Source of the DNA: Ignisphaera sp.
GTDB lineage: Archaea; Thermoproteota; Thermoprotei_A; Sulfolobales; Ignisphaeraceae
Assembly: GCA_038831005.1 (NCBI GenBank)
Contig: JAWBKZ010000001.1
Location: forward strand, 272,430 to 336,429
Direction: 5' to 3'
Length of the DNA stretch: 64,000 bases
The notes beneath the pieces were generated by a model. That model saw nothing but the letters and a program-made list of their open reading frames with translations, ran no database searches and had not been told where the DNA came from. Shown here piece after piece: positions 46,598 through 55,613 of this stretch. Numbering within the stretch: the first letter of the stretch is position 1; every line of letters starts with the position of its first letter. Made by a program: the position numbers and the translations under genes.

Positions 46598-47227
46598 CTA
46601 TGTTCGTTGATCTTGATATATCTGGAGTACCTTCTCACGATTTGAGTTGTTTGTATTATTTGAATCAGAGATTTTGCTATATTTGAATCCTCTAGATCTA
46701 TTTTTAATCACCTTAGCCATAAAATCTGATAGCTCTAGAGTTAGTGTAGCTAGAGCTAGGATTATGCCTAGATCTGTTGCTAGAGGACCTTCAACTCTGT
46801 CTCTAGGCACGAAATCGGATGGCGATATGCTTATCTTTGTTATTGTGTAGATAGCAATAGCTTCATCTCTAGCTATAGAACCTTGTACCAATATCTTTAG
46901 ATGATAGGATTCAGAAACCAAAGGCCATAGAACTGATGTGGGAGCTGTAAACAAATCTATAGCTATGTGTAGTAAATAAACTAGTGCAGCAGCACCTAGG
47001 TGCAGAATGTACTTACGGTATCTCTTAGACAAGACAAGCAAAAGAGTTAAACAAGATACCGCTATACCAAGCACTACAATACTATGTGTAAACCATCTAT
47101 GGATCCTGAAAACAATATCTATATCTGGTAACAAAGCTACTAAAGCTATCAACAGAGAAGTCTTTAGATTGAATATTCTTCTAAGAAGCAGAAAACTCGC
47201 AACATAATGTGTCAAAACGTCAGCCAT
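46598..47227 (-). CDS. YdjM-like membrane-bound metal-dependent hydrolase
   Basis: A 209-residue protein of the PF04307 (YdjM/LexA-binding) type. ADVLTHYVASFLLLRRIF at the N-terminus, LLPDIDIVFRIHRWFTHSIV in the middle and HIAIDLFTAPTSVLWPL hold the conserved H, D, D, H, H and D that would bind metal at the membrane surface. There are four to five hydrophobic helices (around 20-38, 52-70, 75-95 and 155-170). The C-terminal ~40 residues are polar and Asn/Ser/Arg-rich. Members are predicted membrane hydrolases, possibly phospholipid-related. Single gene. Confidence 0.85.
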   Translation of the reverse strand: MADVLTHYVASFLLLRRIFNLKTSLLIALVALLPDIDIVFRIHRWFTHSIVVLGIAVSCLTLLLVLSKRYRKYILHLGAAALVYLLHIAIDLFTAPTSVLWPLVSESYHLKILVQGSIARDEAIAIYTITKISISPSDFVPRDRVEGPLATDLGIILALATLTLELSDFMAKVIKNRSRGFKYSKISDSNNTNNSNREKVLQIYQDQRT

Positions 47228-47737
47228 AGATCTATAACCTTCAAATCACTATTACATAGCTATATTCAAATACTGCTAAACTAAATAAATCACCTTTAGC
47301 TAATTAGAAACATTTAAAAGAGTATATAGCCGATTATATCAAAAGAATAGCGAAAAGAAAACATCTATAGATTTCCAAACAAGTTCATTAACAAATAGAG
47401 AGAACAACTATATTGCGATTCTAGTAAATAGCATGGATGGTCTCTATGGCTAGAACAATTATATGGTATAGGCATCGATTTACAGAAATATTTAGTGATT
47501 ATATGTAGTTCTAGAAAAGGCTCTAGATCTAAGGCAGAGGTATTGATAGAGAGGTAAAACACATTTATTATTTGGTCTATTGTTTTAATCAATTCTAGTT
47601 GATATGAGATTATAGTCGTTGATATGATCACGTAGCTGTAAATAGATATCTCTAGTTGACTATATCTATCGTTATACATAATATGTCCTGTAGATGTTGT
47701 ATATGTAGCTTAATTAGAAAGTTGTATGGTGTAAGTT
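47228..47737. other. Gene-less region
   Basis: A minus-strand open frame of 104 codons exists at 47365-47679 but has no start context, family motif or sensible composition, so I do not call it. Nothing else recognised. Confidence 0.35.
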
Positions 47738-48595
47738 GTGGATAAGGTCTTAGTCTCAAGGATTATGGTATTCGTTTTAGTGTCCTATACTGCTGCATAT
47801 GCTCTAGATTATTTAGCTATAAGGTTTAGCATCCCTATCTCTTTGTGGGTATTTATTAGGATGTGGAGCATAGCCTTATCATCGTTATTATGCCTCTGTG
47901 TATTCGAGATGAATATTGTTGAGAGTCTCAAACACTATCTATCGTTTTCTAAGAATGTAGTCAAATACTATCTTCTAGCACCACTTATAATCTATGGAGC
48001 TCTTCTACTGTATATAGCTACCGCCTTACCTCTGGGATTATTCAATTTCGATGAATATGTAGCTTCTATAGCTAATCAGATCCATAGTGTAGCTCCATCT
48101 CTAGTTGAAGAACAGGTTACTATGCTAGCTCTACTTAATGCTTATCTCAGCATAATTGTTGCATACCCTATAGCCATAACTGTGAATATGCTGGTTGCTT
48201 TAGGTGAAGAAATCAGTTGGAGAGGATACCTCTATACTCTACTAGGATCTAGACCTAATCTAGTGAACACTATAGTCATAGGCACCCCATGGAGATTACG
48301 GCATGCATCAGTAACAATTCTCTTAGGCTGGAACTATTACTACAATAGGTATCTAGGTATCATCTTATTCACAATATGAACAATAGCTCTAACCCATCCA
48401 CTTCTAGTAATCGCCTCTAAAACCAATAGCGTTATACCTACTTCAGCTATGCATGGAGCTGTAAATGCTTTATGGCCAATAGTAACTTCAAATATCCTCG
48501 ACATGATAGAAAGCTCTTGCTCAGTTTAGGGATTCTAGGTATCTTGGTATAGATTTTGGTGAGACTAGTGATACACAGCATAGCAACAGTTAAAT
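47738..48595 (+). pseudogene. Decaying CPBP-family intramembrane protease
   Basis: The frame from 47738 encodes a CAAX-protease/bacteriocin-processing (CPBP, Rce1-like) membrane protein: several hydrophobic helices and then GEEISWRGYLY, the EExxxR glutamate motif. The next motif, normally 'gllWglWHaP', reads GTPWRLRHAS, with the histidine kept but two changes that look like W to R. A TGA stop at 48377-48379 interrupts the frame, after which it continues cleanly with HPLLVIASK and AMHGAVNALWPI, holding the last active-site histidine and asparagine, to a stop at 48529. A further shift is needed for the C-terminal helix up to about 48595. It would have cleaved prenylated or membrane peptides; it is inactive unless the TGA is read through. 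Confidence 0.75.
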
Positions 48596-48646
48596 AAAGA
48601 GTAGAGCTTCAGAATCAAAATAGATCTAGACACCGATATAAACCCT

Positions 48647-49444
48647 CTATATATCTATACTAGATCTATAGAATGATATTATTTGTAATATCTTTGGAAT
48701 AGTATTGATTATAAATGAGGGACCTGGATGAGCAAGATTATGATCTAGAGATTCGATAACGAGAAATATACTGCTTGTTTTAAATGCTGAAGTATTTTTT
48801 AAAGGTTTTCTAATACTTATATACTTATCAAGGTTCATATCCATGAATTCAGGCTCTATATTTACTAGAACTATTTGTGGATCTAGAGAAACAATTTCTT
48901 CATCTCTTGGATGAAAGAATTTGGCTACCTTGTTAAAGAATATATTAATACCTCCAGCAACTCTTACACCATCATCAATATATGTAAGACATCCAGATGT
49001 AGTAAAAGTTTTATCTGGCCATAGGAACTCTACATACACTCTAGGTCTCTCGTCAATACTCCTTTTCCTGATACTCATTACCATCTCTACTAGTTTATCT
49101 GCAAGTTCTTTTCCTTCCCAATACCTATTGGTTAGACTCGCAATAAACTCTACATTAGAGATAATGTCTAAGAGATTTGTTGGTAGAGGTAGTAGATGTG
49201 CATTGATGTTTCTGTTTCTCAGCTTATGGAATATCTCATCATGTACATGTGATTGAAGGAACACTATATCGGGATTAATCTTCTTAAGCAACTCTATATC
49301 TACATCAAGATATGTTCCTACGATAGGCTTGTTCTTGTCTTCGAGATACATTCTACACCAAGGCGTGATACCCACGATATTATCCTCTAGCCCAAGAATT
49401 GAAAGTGTTTCAGATACCGCTGGTGAAAGACTTACTATCCTCAT
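48647..49444 (-). CDS. BtuF-like periplasmic-binding-fold protein without signal peptide
   Basis: A 265-residue protein that starts directly with MRIVSLSPAVSETLSILGL, the helical-backbone-binding fold of cobalamin/siderophore binding proteins (BtuF, PF01497). VGTYLDVDIELLKKINPDIV follows, then a backbone helix, and the C-lobe FHPRDEEIVSLDPQIVLV. There is no signal peptide or lipobox and no BtuC/BtuD neighbour. In archaea and some bacteria such cytoplasmic versions exist and are thought to act in corrinoid handling or as enzymes; which applies here is unknown. AGGTGTTATTCC before the ATG is the ribosome binding site. Confidence 0.85.
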   Translation of the reverse strand: MRIVSLSPAVSETLSILGLEDNIVGITPWCRMYLEDKNKPIVGTYLDVDIELLKKINPDIVFLQSHVHDEIFHKLRNRNINAHLLPLPTNLLDIISNVEFIASLTNRYWEGKELADKLVEMVMSIRKRSIDERPRVYVEFLWPDKTFTTSGCLTYIDDGVRVAGGINIFFNKVAKFFHPRDEEIVSLDPQIVLVNIEPEFMDMNLDKYISIRKPLKNTSAFKTSSIFLVIESLDHNLAHPGPSFIINTIPKILQIISFYRSSIDI

Positions 49445-49707
49445 GGAATAACACCTCTATATTGACTTGTGAGTATTATGTATTAAAGTGTGTAATAGAT
49501 TTTTAAGATAGAGAAACACTGTCTATATCTTGTTACATATATTTGTCCTAGATATAGCTAGAGATCTCCATCATAGTTCTACAGAACAAATAACTTGTGA
49601 TCATAATTTAGAGTATATCAAAGGATACAAAGAATTTGAAGAATCTAGACTAGGACATAGAATTTGTGGTATAAAAAATTATGGTGCTTTGAACAAAATC
49701 CTTACAT

Positions 49708-51108
49708 TCATACTACAATAGTCTTTATACCTAGGATTTTTGCTGCCTTTACTATAGGATCAACATAATCTCCATATATCATGCTGGCATGATGTACAAA
49801 TCCTTCTTCTACTAAGGATCTATAGATTTTATCTAGATCTGCTACCTCTATCCATATCCAGCTACCTCTGAATTCTGTTTCTTCTTCAATTGTTTTCCCT
49901 GATGTTACAAAGAGTTTGAATTCTCCATCATATTCAACGAGTCTCGATATTGTTACAGTACCTGGTTTAAGTCTACCTTCTAGTGTTCCGTAAGCTCTCT
50001 CTATACCTACATCTCTATACATTATACTATGATACATTAGCTTACCAGTAGCACAGAATAATGCTGGTGGCGCGTTTCCGCAGTGCCATGCAAGAAATAC
50101 ATTGGGTTTAGTTGGATGTCTGATTGTCCAGTCTATGAAGAACGGTGGTGATGTTCCTAGAGAAGCTGCATACTGTATAATCATGCTCAGTACCCCGTAT
50201 ATATCGACTTCACATGCAGACATTACACCACTTTGTGTAAGTCTTCCAAGGATATTACATGGAGATACTCCATAGTATTTCTGTATCTCTGTCCAACATC
50301 TGAAGCCTAAACCAGACAACTTCTTTTCTTTAACTATTCTACGTAATACTGCCTCAAGTTTAGCCATCTTCAGAACAACTTCTCTAGATATCTGAGAAAC
50401 CTCAACTTGTTTCTCTATCTCATTAGCTATCTCGATAACAACAGGATCTTCGTCACCTAATTTACGAGCTTCTTCAACAATCTCTAGTAGCGTTACATGA
50501 ACTACTCTCTGTTTGAATTTTTCAGCCATCTTAGATTCAGTAAATGTAACAGTCTCAAATCTCTCTGGTCTAGGCCCTATAAGCCCTACTTTTGCTCCAA
50601 TAAAAGATCTATAGATAGCTACAACACGTATAAAGGAGTCAAATTCTCTAGCAAATTCATTATCCTCAGGAAACACTATACCTCCAAATAAGAACGGTAT
50701 CTTTCTCCTATATAGTGCTGAAGCTAGAGAAAGTGTTCCACAGAAAGAATCAGATCTTCTAAATCCTCCCGGTAGTGTTGATGGTTCTTTTGTAGCGAAT
50801 ATCAGTATAGGATACCCCCTGAATTCTTCTGCTACCCTGGCACCTGCAAGTTCATCACCAAAAGTTAGTGTCACCATCACAAGTCCATCAACATCTCTCT
50901 CCTTAAACAACTTTATAACTGCTTCAGCATCATCGTCATCTGTGACTAGACCCATTTTACTGTGTTTTTCTGTAGGATAAATCAACTCTATATAGCTACC
51001 AAATCTTTCCTCGATAACCTTTATGAATCTGTTCTTAAGCTCTTGAGCCCATACCTCATCGAAAGGATACCTATGTAGAGGAACAAGGCCCAACCTAATC
51101 TTCTTCAT
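49708..51108 (-). CDS. L-fucose/L-arabinose isomerase-family protein
   Basis: A 466-residue protein starting at the ATG at 51108, which has GGTGAT four bases before it; an eight-residue upstream extension is possible but overlaps the ribosome binding site. It starts KKIRLGLVPLHRYPFDE; VDGLVMVTLTFGDELAGARV and ATKEPSTLPGG belong to the N-terminal and middle domains. GLGFRCWTEIQKYYGVSPCN, CEVDIYGVLSM and AWHCGNAPP carry the metal ligands (E, D and H) of the fucose/arabinose isomerase fold. It is expected to interconvert an aldose and a ketose, possibly L-fucose to L-fuculose, with Mn2+ in the cytoplasm. The upstream gene is a class II aldolase, suggesting a sugar-breakdown pair. Confidence 0.88.
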   Translation of the reverse strand: MKKIRLGLVPLHRYPFDEVWAQELKNRFIKVIEERFGSYIELIYPTEKHSKMGLVTDDDDAEAVIKLFKERDVDGLVMVTLTFGDELAGARVAEEFRGYPILIFATKEPSTLPGGFRRSDSFCGTLSLASALYRRKIPFLFGGIVFPEDNEFAREFDSFIRVVAIYRSFIGAKVGLIGPRPERFETVTFTESKMAEKFKQRVVHVTLLEIVEEARKLGDEDPVVIEIANEIEKQVEVSQISREVVLKMAKLEAVLRRIVKEKKLSGLGFRCWTEIQKYYGVSPCNILGRLTQSGVMSACEVDIYGVLSMIIQYAASLGTSPPFFIDWTIRHPTKPNVFLAWHCGNAPPALFCATGKLMYHSIMYRDVGIERAYGTLEGRLKPGTVTISRLVEYDGEFKLFVTSGKTIEEETEFRGSWIWIEVADLDKIYRSLVEEGFVHHASMIYGDYVDPIVKAAKILGIKTIVV

Positions 51109-51212
51109 CACATCACCCAATACATAAACCATATACCAGGATTCGGTATAAAAATCGTAGAGTCTAGATTTGAAGATATTAAAGAAATGATGGTTAAACT
51201 CTCTACATCAAT

Positions 51213-51818
51213 CTATCTAGCTATATCTAGTAACCGTTTCACTATAGTTCTAGCTGCAATAACTTCTGCTAATTCGGCAAGCTCTAGAGCTATACCTAGA
51301 TTTTCTGAAACAGTTACAACACCATGTCCCTGGAGATAAATTATCTCACAACCATTCTTTACACTATCTGTCACAGCTTTAGCTAATTCTTCTGATCTAG
51401 GCACATATTCATCTACAAAACATATCTTTGGTTTAAGGATATGCTTAATCTCTGTATCAAGAAACAGTCTATCTCTATCCTTCGATGTAAGTAGTGGAGC
51501 GTATACACCATGTATATGGACAATAGCTCCACACTTTTCACAAGATCTATATATCTCTAAATGCATCATTATCTCTGTTGTAGGTCTACCTCCTCTAACT
51601 ATATTTCCAAACAAATCTACTTCAACCAGGTCTTCAGGATTCAACTCATACTTTAACCTAACCCTTGGAACAAAAGACGAAGGAGTTGTAAGTATAGTGT
51701 CCTCAATTCTTACACTAATGTTGCCTGTCAATGGTGTTATCAAACCCTTTAGATACATAAACTTTAGTGCTTCACAAATCTGTCTAGCTAAAGTATATCT
51801 CACTTCATCATACTCCAT
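51213..51818 (-). CDS. Class II aldolase (fuculose/ribulose-phosphate aldolase-like)
   Basis: A 201-residue zinc-dependent aldolase. GNISVRIEDTILTTPSSF binds phosphate, TTEIMMHLEIY provides the catalytic glutamate region, GAIVHIHGVYA supplies two zinc histidines and IYLQGHGVVTV the third. All expected residues are present and the length is normal. The enzyme should split a ketose 1-phosphate into dihydroxyacetone phosphate and an aldehyde. It lies 104 bases upstream of the isomerase-family gene in the same direction, which argues for a short pathway: aldose to ketose (isomerase), phosphorylation (no kinase adjacent; the PfkB kinase at 6.5 kb is a remote candidate), then aldol cleavage. Confidence 0.9.
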   Translation of the reverse strand: MEYDEVRYTLARQICEALKFMYLKGLITPLTGNISVRIEDTILTTPSSFVPRVRLKYELNPEDLVEVDLFGNIVRGGRPTTEIMMHLEIYRSCEKCGAIVHIHGVYAPLLTSKDRDRLFLDTEIKHILKPKICFVDEYVPRSEELAKAVTDSVKNGCEIIYLQGHGVVTVSENLGIALELAELAEVIAARTIVKRLLDIAR

Positions 51819-51945
51819 ACAAATTCACCTCAATACCACCTTCGGTCTAGAGGAAAACCCGAATTAAAGTAGTTTATGTAGGTTCAAAGCATATCCAATT
51901 AGCAATGTCTAGATACATCTATAGGTACAACAAATAAAGATGTGT

Positions 51946-52749
51946 CTAGTAGCTACGTTTATCTAAACTAATGAACCTTATATTGAGAGACTTATTTCTG
52001 CAACTAGCTATAGCTATAGAGCTTTCTCTAGGTGCGTAATACCTCTTTATCCAGCAACCTAAGCCAATGGCTCTGTAGCTCCTATCTAGATAAGATACAT
52101 GGCTATGGCCTACGACAATCCACGATCTATTGTCTAGATCAAGTATTTTGCGACCGATAACACCTGTGAAAAGCTTCTTAAACATTTTTCTACCGACTTT
52201 ATCGAGTAGATACGACAAAACGCCATTTCTTGAGATATAGTCTCCATGTGTTACGTATATAGATTCGCTACATTCCTCAAAATCTATTCTGAGCATATGG
52301 ACTGTATAGATGAACTCTACATTTCTATCAAGAAATCTAAATCTAATACCACCTTTCTTCTGGCTATAGAGGGCAAGATCGTGAGCAGAATTCGAAGGGA
52401 CATAAAGAACAACAGTATTTCTCAAATCCATTATATTTGTTACAACTCTAGCGAATTTCTCTAAATAATTAATATCTATGTACAGTCTTTTATTAACTAG
52501 GTCACCTACAACAATTAGGAAATCTATACTCAGTTTCTCCACAGTTTTCCCTATAATCCTAATCCAATCAATATCAAGACTATCTGCACCTATATGAACA
52601 TCAGATACAAGAGCAATCTTGCTACCCTTCTTAACAACAAATTTCTCGATGTCTGGAGACCAGTACCTAGATATCCAGGGAAAGTTATATAGTATAAAAC
52701 AGAATAGAACTGATGTTAACATTACTAAGGTTATATGTATCAATACCAA
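51946..52749 (-). CDS. Membrane-anchored calcineurin-like phosphoesterase
   Basis: A 267-residue protein with an N-terminal membrane helix (LIHITLVMLTSVLFCFILY) and a metallophosphoesterase domain: SDVHIG (motif I), VGDLVNK (motif II), PSNSAHD at the position of GNHD/E (the glycine-asparagine pair altered but aspartate kept), THGDY (motif IV) and GHSHV (motif V). The domain lies next to the membrane, probably on the cytoplasmic side, as in UDP-2,3-diacylglucosamine hydrolase-like or DNA-binding phosphoesterases. Substrate unknown. Single gene, transcribed away from the next one. Confidence 0.85.
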   Translation of the reverse strand: MVLIHITLVMLTSVLFCFILYNFPWISRYWSPDIEKFVVKKGSKIALVSDVHIGADSLDIDWIRIIGKTVEKLSIDFLIVVGDLVNKRLYIDINYLEKFARVVTNIMDLRNTVVLYVPSNSAHDLALYSQKKGGIRFRFLDRNVEFIYTVHMLRIDFEECSESIYVTHGDYISRNGVLSYLLDKVGRKMFKKLFTGVIGRKILDLDNRSWIVVGHSHVSYLDRSYRAIGLGCWIKRYYAPRESSIAIASCRNKSLNIRFISLDKRSY

Positions 52750-52905
52750 GTTTTACCTCAACCTCTTTAGTCTTCGCATATGTATAGGCTTAGGATAAGC
52801 TAATAAAGTTACAGCAAATATTCTTGTTATCTAGAACTAAAAGAGATTAAATCTATGTTGTAGGATTGTATTTAATACAATATAATATGGCTATGGTGGA
52901 TAGCG

Positions 52906-53343
52906 TTGTGTGAATATACTAAGATGTTCAACTACTTTAAATATGGTTTAAAACACATACCTCTATTGCTATCGTTATCTGTATTCTATATATATGGATT
53001 TATGTGGACGATTAAAACTAGAGAAATGAAAAGTATGGAAGATTTACTCAAACTATTCTATTACGATTTTCTGAGACTCAAGAAAGAAGATGTGGAAATA
53101 GTCAAGTTAACAGATAGAGAACTTGTAACTATATCAAGAAACCCATGCCCTATACTGAAGTTAGCACAAATACTTAACATAGATACTAGATATACATGCA
53201 AACTTGTATCTGAAACCGTATGTAAATACGTTCTTAAGAAGATAAATCCAGACCTAGTGTTTGAAAGAGACTATAACTATATAAGACCATACAAAGATGG
53301 GTGCCTAGAAAGAATATACATAAATCAAACCCATAGTATCTAA
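52906..53343 (+). CDS. Cysteine-containing protein of unknown function
   Basis: A 145-residue protein starting at TTG, eight bases after GGTGG. The N-terminal half has a hydrophobic stretch (HIPLLLSLSVFYIYGFMW) that may be a helix or a buried strand. The second half (ISRNPCPILKLAQIL, then DTRYTCKLVSETVCKYVLKK, and finally YKDGCLERI) holds four regularly spaced cysteines. The N-x-C-P-I motif with later cysteines is reminiscent of the archaeal V4R/L-2-amino-thiazoline-4-carboxylate hydrolase-like proteins, but I would not assign it. Single gene. Confidence 0.55.
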   Translation: MCEYTKMFNYFKYGLKHIPLLLSLSVFYIYGFMWTIKTREMKSMEDLLKLFYYDFLRLKKEDVEIVKLTDRELVTISRNPCPILKLAQILNIDTRYTCKLVSETVCKYVLKKINPDLVFERDYNYIRPYKDGCLERIYINQTHSI

Positions 53344-53826
53344 TTAATATAAAGTTTAATATTCTACTAACTACATAATCTAGTACTATCGTGTAAAGTA
53401 AAGTAATGATATTGATCTCTAGAACAATCTCTAGTTGAAGTAATTTCAAAGCACTATATCTATACATAAGAAAATTAGCATGTTCTCAACATCATGCACT
53501 ATCATAGTAATCTAGAAACGTTACAAAGATCACTAATCACTAACTATGTGCTTTATACTGATGTCTCTATAAGATCTCACCAACTTCGGTTATAACCACT
53601 ATGGAAAATCACTATATCTAGAATTGAGGTGTTGGAGATCTTAAATCTGGTTCTTGAATCATAGAGATAACATTTATAGCTGAATCAGAAAGAACTGGAG
53701 TTGATGATTAATAGATTAAAGTAAAGAATATAATATGATTAAATTTTCTATGAAAATACTAATTTCTGTTGTGATGACATCGTCAAAATGAGATTTATTT
53801 TAACAAACTTCTTTGTTATAAATCTA
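53344..53826. other. Intergenic region between convergent genes
   Basis: No gene, repeat or RNA recognised. Confidence 0.4.
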
Positions 53827-54228
53827 TTACTTCTTTAGAAATTTCTTTAGTATTCTAATTACGTTTATTGTTTCGATCCAGTAGGGTATTATTAAAACTA
53901 TTAGTAATATTATAAGGTGTAGAGGCGGTTTAGTCAGTACTGTGAATACTATTGATATTGTTGTTGCATATATTGCATAAATGAATATCCTTGGAACTAT
54001 ATAACCTTTAAAAACTATGTACATCCCTAATTGTGGTGGTAGATCTTTAGCTACATATTCATTAGAAAATGTTCTCTCAACTAAACCAATCCTCTCTAAC
54101 CTACTTAATACCCTTTGGGCTTTTCCAGGACTACTATAGTTCATTAACCGCTGGAATCCTCTAACAGTTAGAGGTTTACCATAACCTCTAATCTTTAGAT
54201 AGGCTTCAAGATCTTCTCTAGATATTAT
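53827..54228 (-). CDS. Winged-helix membrane protein (transcription regulator-like), apparent AUA start
   Basis: The conventional start (ATG at 54144) gives 105 residues but cuts the winged-helix in half. The same frame is open upstream and reads SREDLEAYLKIRGYGKPLTV then RGFQRLMNY, continuous with SSPGKAQRVLSRLERIGLVE, a complete winged helix. Between the stop at 54232-54234 and 54144 there is no ATG, GTG or TTG; ATA codons at 54228 and 54225 lie 5-8 bases after GGTGG. With the extension the protein has about 133 residues: winged helix (1-75), then two membrane helices (IFIYAIYATTISIVFTVL and LHLIILLIVLIIPYWI) and a basic tail. Similar HTH-membrane proteins occur in other Crenarchaeota. It may sense a membrane signal. 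It sits just downstream of a surface protein. Confidence 0.7.
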   Translation of the reverse strand: MISREDLEAYLKIRGYGKPLTVRGFQRLMNYSSPGKAQRVLSRLERIGLVERTFSNEYVAKDLPPQLGMYIVFKGYIVPRIFIYAIYATTISIVFTVLTKPPLHLIILLIVLIIPYWIETINVIRILKKFLKK

Positions 54229-54282
54229 CTTCTACCACCTTTCAAAATCTATCATCAAGATGTATATTTAGGTAAAAAATGT

Positions 54283-55302
54283 TTAAGTTTTGGATAGATA
54301 CCCCCAAGAGATGTATATAGCTAAAGCTACTATAATCCCTATGGATATCGCTATCCCTACTGCTACTCCATCTAGCTGCTGAACTTGAGTTATCTGAGTT
54401 TCTGTTTGTTTAGTTACTGAAGGTGTTACCTGAGTTATAGAGATAGATGTTATAGATGGAGGTGGCTGTGGAGATGATGTAGTTATAGAGATAGATGTTA
54501 TAGATGGAGGTGGCTGTGGAGTAATTACTGAAGGTGTTATCTCAGTTATAGTTTCTGTTTGTTTTTCTATAATTAATGTTGGTTCTAATGCTTTTATTTC
54601 ATCGATAACTTCTCTTGGTAATTTATAAGAACAACTATATCCCTTCAATAACACACCTTTTACAAGTCCTCTATTAACAAGCTCTGCATAAGGTAGCCAT
54701 TTATCTAGTTCTTCGTTATATAACAATCTATTGTTCCATCCGGCAGTAAAATAGTTGCTTGTTATGCCATCCATTATAGCGTATATATCTTTGATATCTA
54801 GACCCATTAGGATGCCTTCATCAGTTAACCTTTTGATTAATTCTAGAAATGCTAGATTTATGATAGACTTTACTGGACATTCTCCTACATTAGTTGTGGA
54901 GTTCAATAAACATTGCTCTAGAGATTCCAATCTTATTGCAATAACATCTCTTACTGGTTCTTCCTCATTGTACCCTTCTATGCATGGTGCATTTCTACAT
55001 AGCTTCTCTAGATAAACAGTAACACCAAATTCTAGATCTCTATCTATAGATGTTCTATATATGTATTTGAATACATAGATCCTACCTTCATCAACAACGA
55101 TAGGTTTGTATTTCTCTATCAACATAGTTAGATTATAATCTATGCCATTTTTATTAAATATGACTTCTATAGCATTAACATCTGCTGGATTGAAACATGC
55201 GTTAAGAGATATAGTTAGAGTCACAACAATAACTATAGCAATACCTACCAACGTTTTTGCTATAATTTCTATAACCTTGTCACCGATATTATTCATCAAC
55301 AT
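54283..55302 (-). CDS. Secreted surface protein with Pro/Thr/Ser stalk and C-terminal membrane anchor
   Basis: A 339-residue protein. An N-terminal hydrophobic signal (IIAKTLVGIAIVIVVTLTI) is followed by an extracellular part (about 35-240) with six cysteines that may form disulfides (NACFNP, EKLCRNAPC, EQCLLN, GECPVK). The stalk (about 243-310) is rich in T, S, P and Q and contains a repeated unit PQPPPSITSISIT. The end is a membrane helix (GVAVGIAISIGIIVALAIYI) and SWGYLSKT. The domain is not one I recognise. The stalk is likely O-glycosylated. It and the winged-helix protein are co-directional, 54 bases apart. Confidence 0.75.
   Translation of the reverse strand: MLMNNIGDKVIEIIAKTLVGIAIVIVVTLTISLNACFNPADVNAIEVIFNKNGIDYNLTMLIEKYKPIVVDEGRIYVFKYIYRTSIDRDLEFGVTVYLEKLCRNAPCIEGYNEEEPVRDVIAIRLESLEQCLLNSTTNVGECPVKSIINLAFLELIKRLTDEGILMGLDIKDIYAIMDGITSNYFTAGWNNRLLYNEELDKWLPYAELVNRGLVKGVLLKGYSCSYKLPREVIDEIKALEPTLIIEKQTETITEITPSVITPQPPPSITSISITTSSPQPPPSITSISITQVTPSVTKQTETQITQVQQLDGVAVGIAISIGIIVALAIYISWGYLSKT
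54434..54521. repeat. Two-copy in-frame repeat in the surface-protein stalk
   Basis: A 40-base sequence occurs at 54434-54473 and again, identical, at 54482-54521 (period 48 bases, 16 codons). On the minus strand it encodes PQPPPSITSISIT in each copy. It is exact at DNA level, so the duplication is recent or kept by recombination. Confidence 0.85.
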
Positions 55303-55613
55303 ATTTCACACCTGACACATAATTCGCTTACAGGATACTTAGTACCTACCTAGAATGACGTGACTGTCATACAGATTATGACACTATAACTCTGATATAC
55401 AACTTCTATCACATATAGAGATAATCTGTATAAATCTTCTAACATAAAATTCTATAGAAACATAGCTAGTACTATATAGTAAAGAATTATAGCAAATATT
55501 TTCTAAAAGATATTGTTATCGCTAAATAGACTTAGATATCTATGTTTTTATTTTCTGCTATAGCTTAATACTCTCTACTCGTTAAAGACAGTTAGTATAT
55601 GAAGGTGATCAAT

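Noticed and set aside
47365..47679. 104-codon minus-strand open frame
   Set aside because: No ribosome binding site, no motif and odd composition; likely chance in AT-rich DNA.
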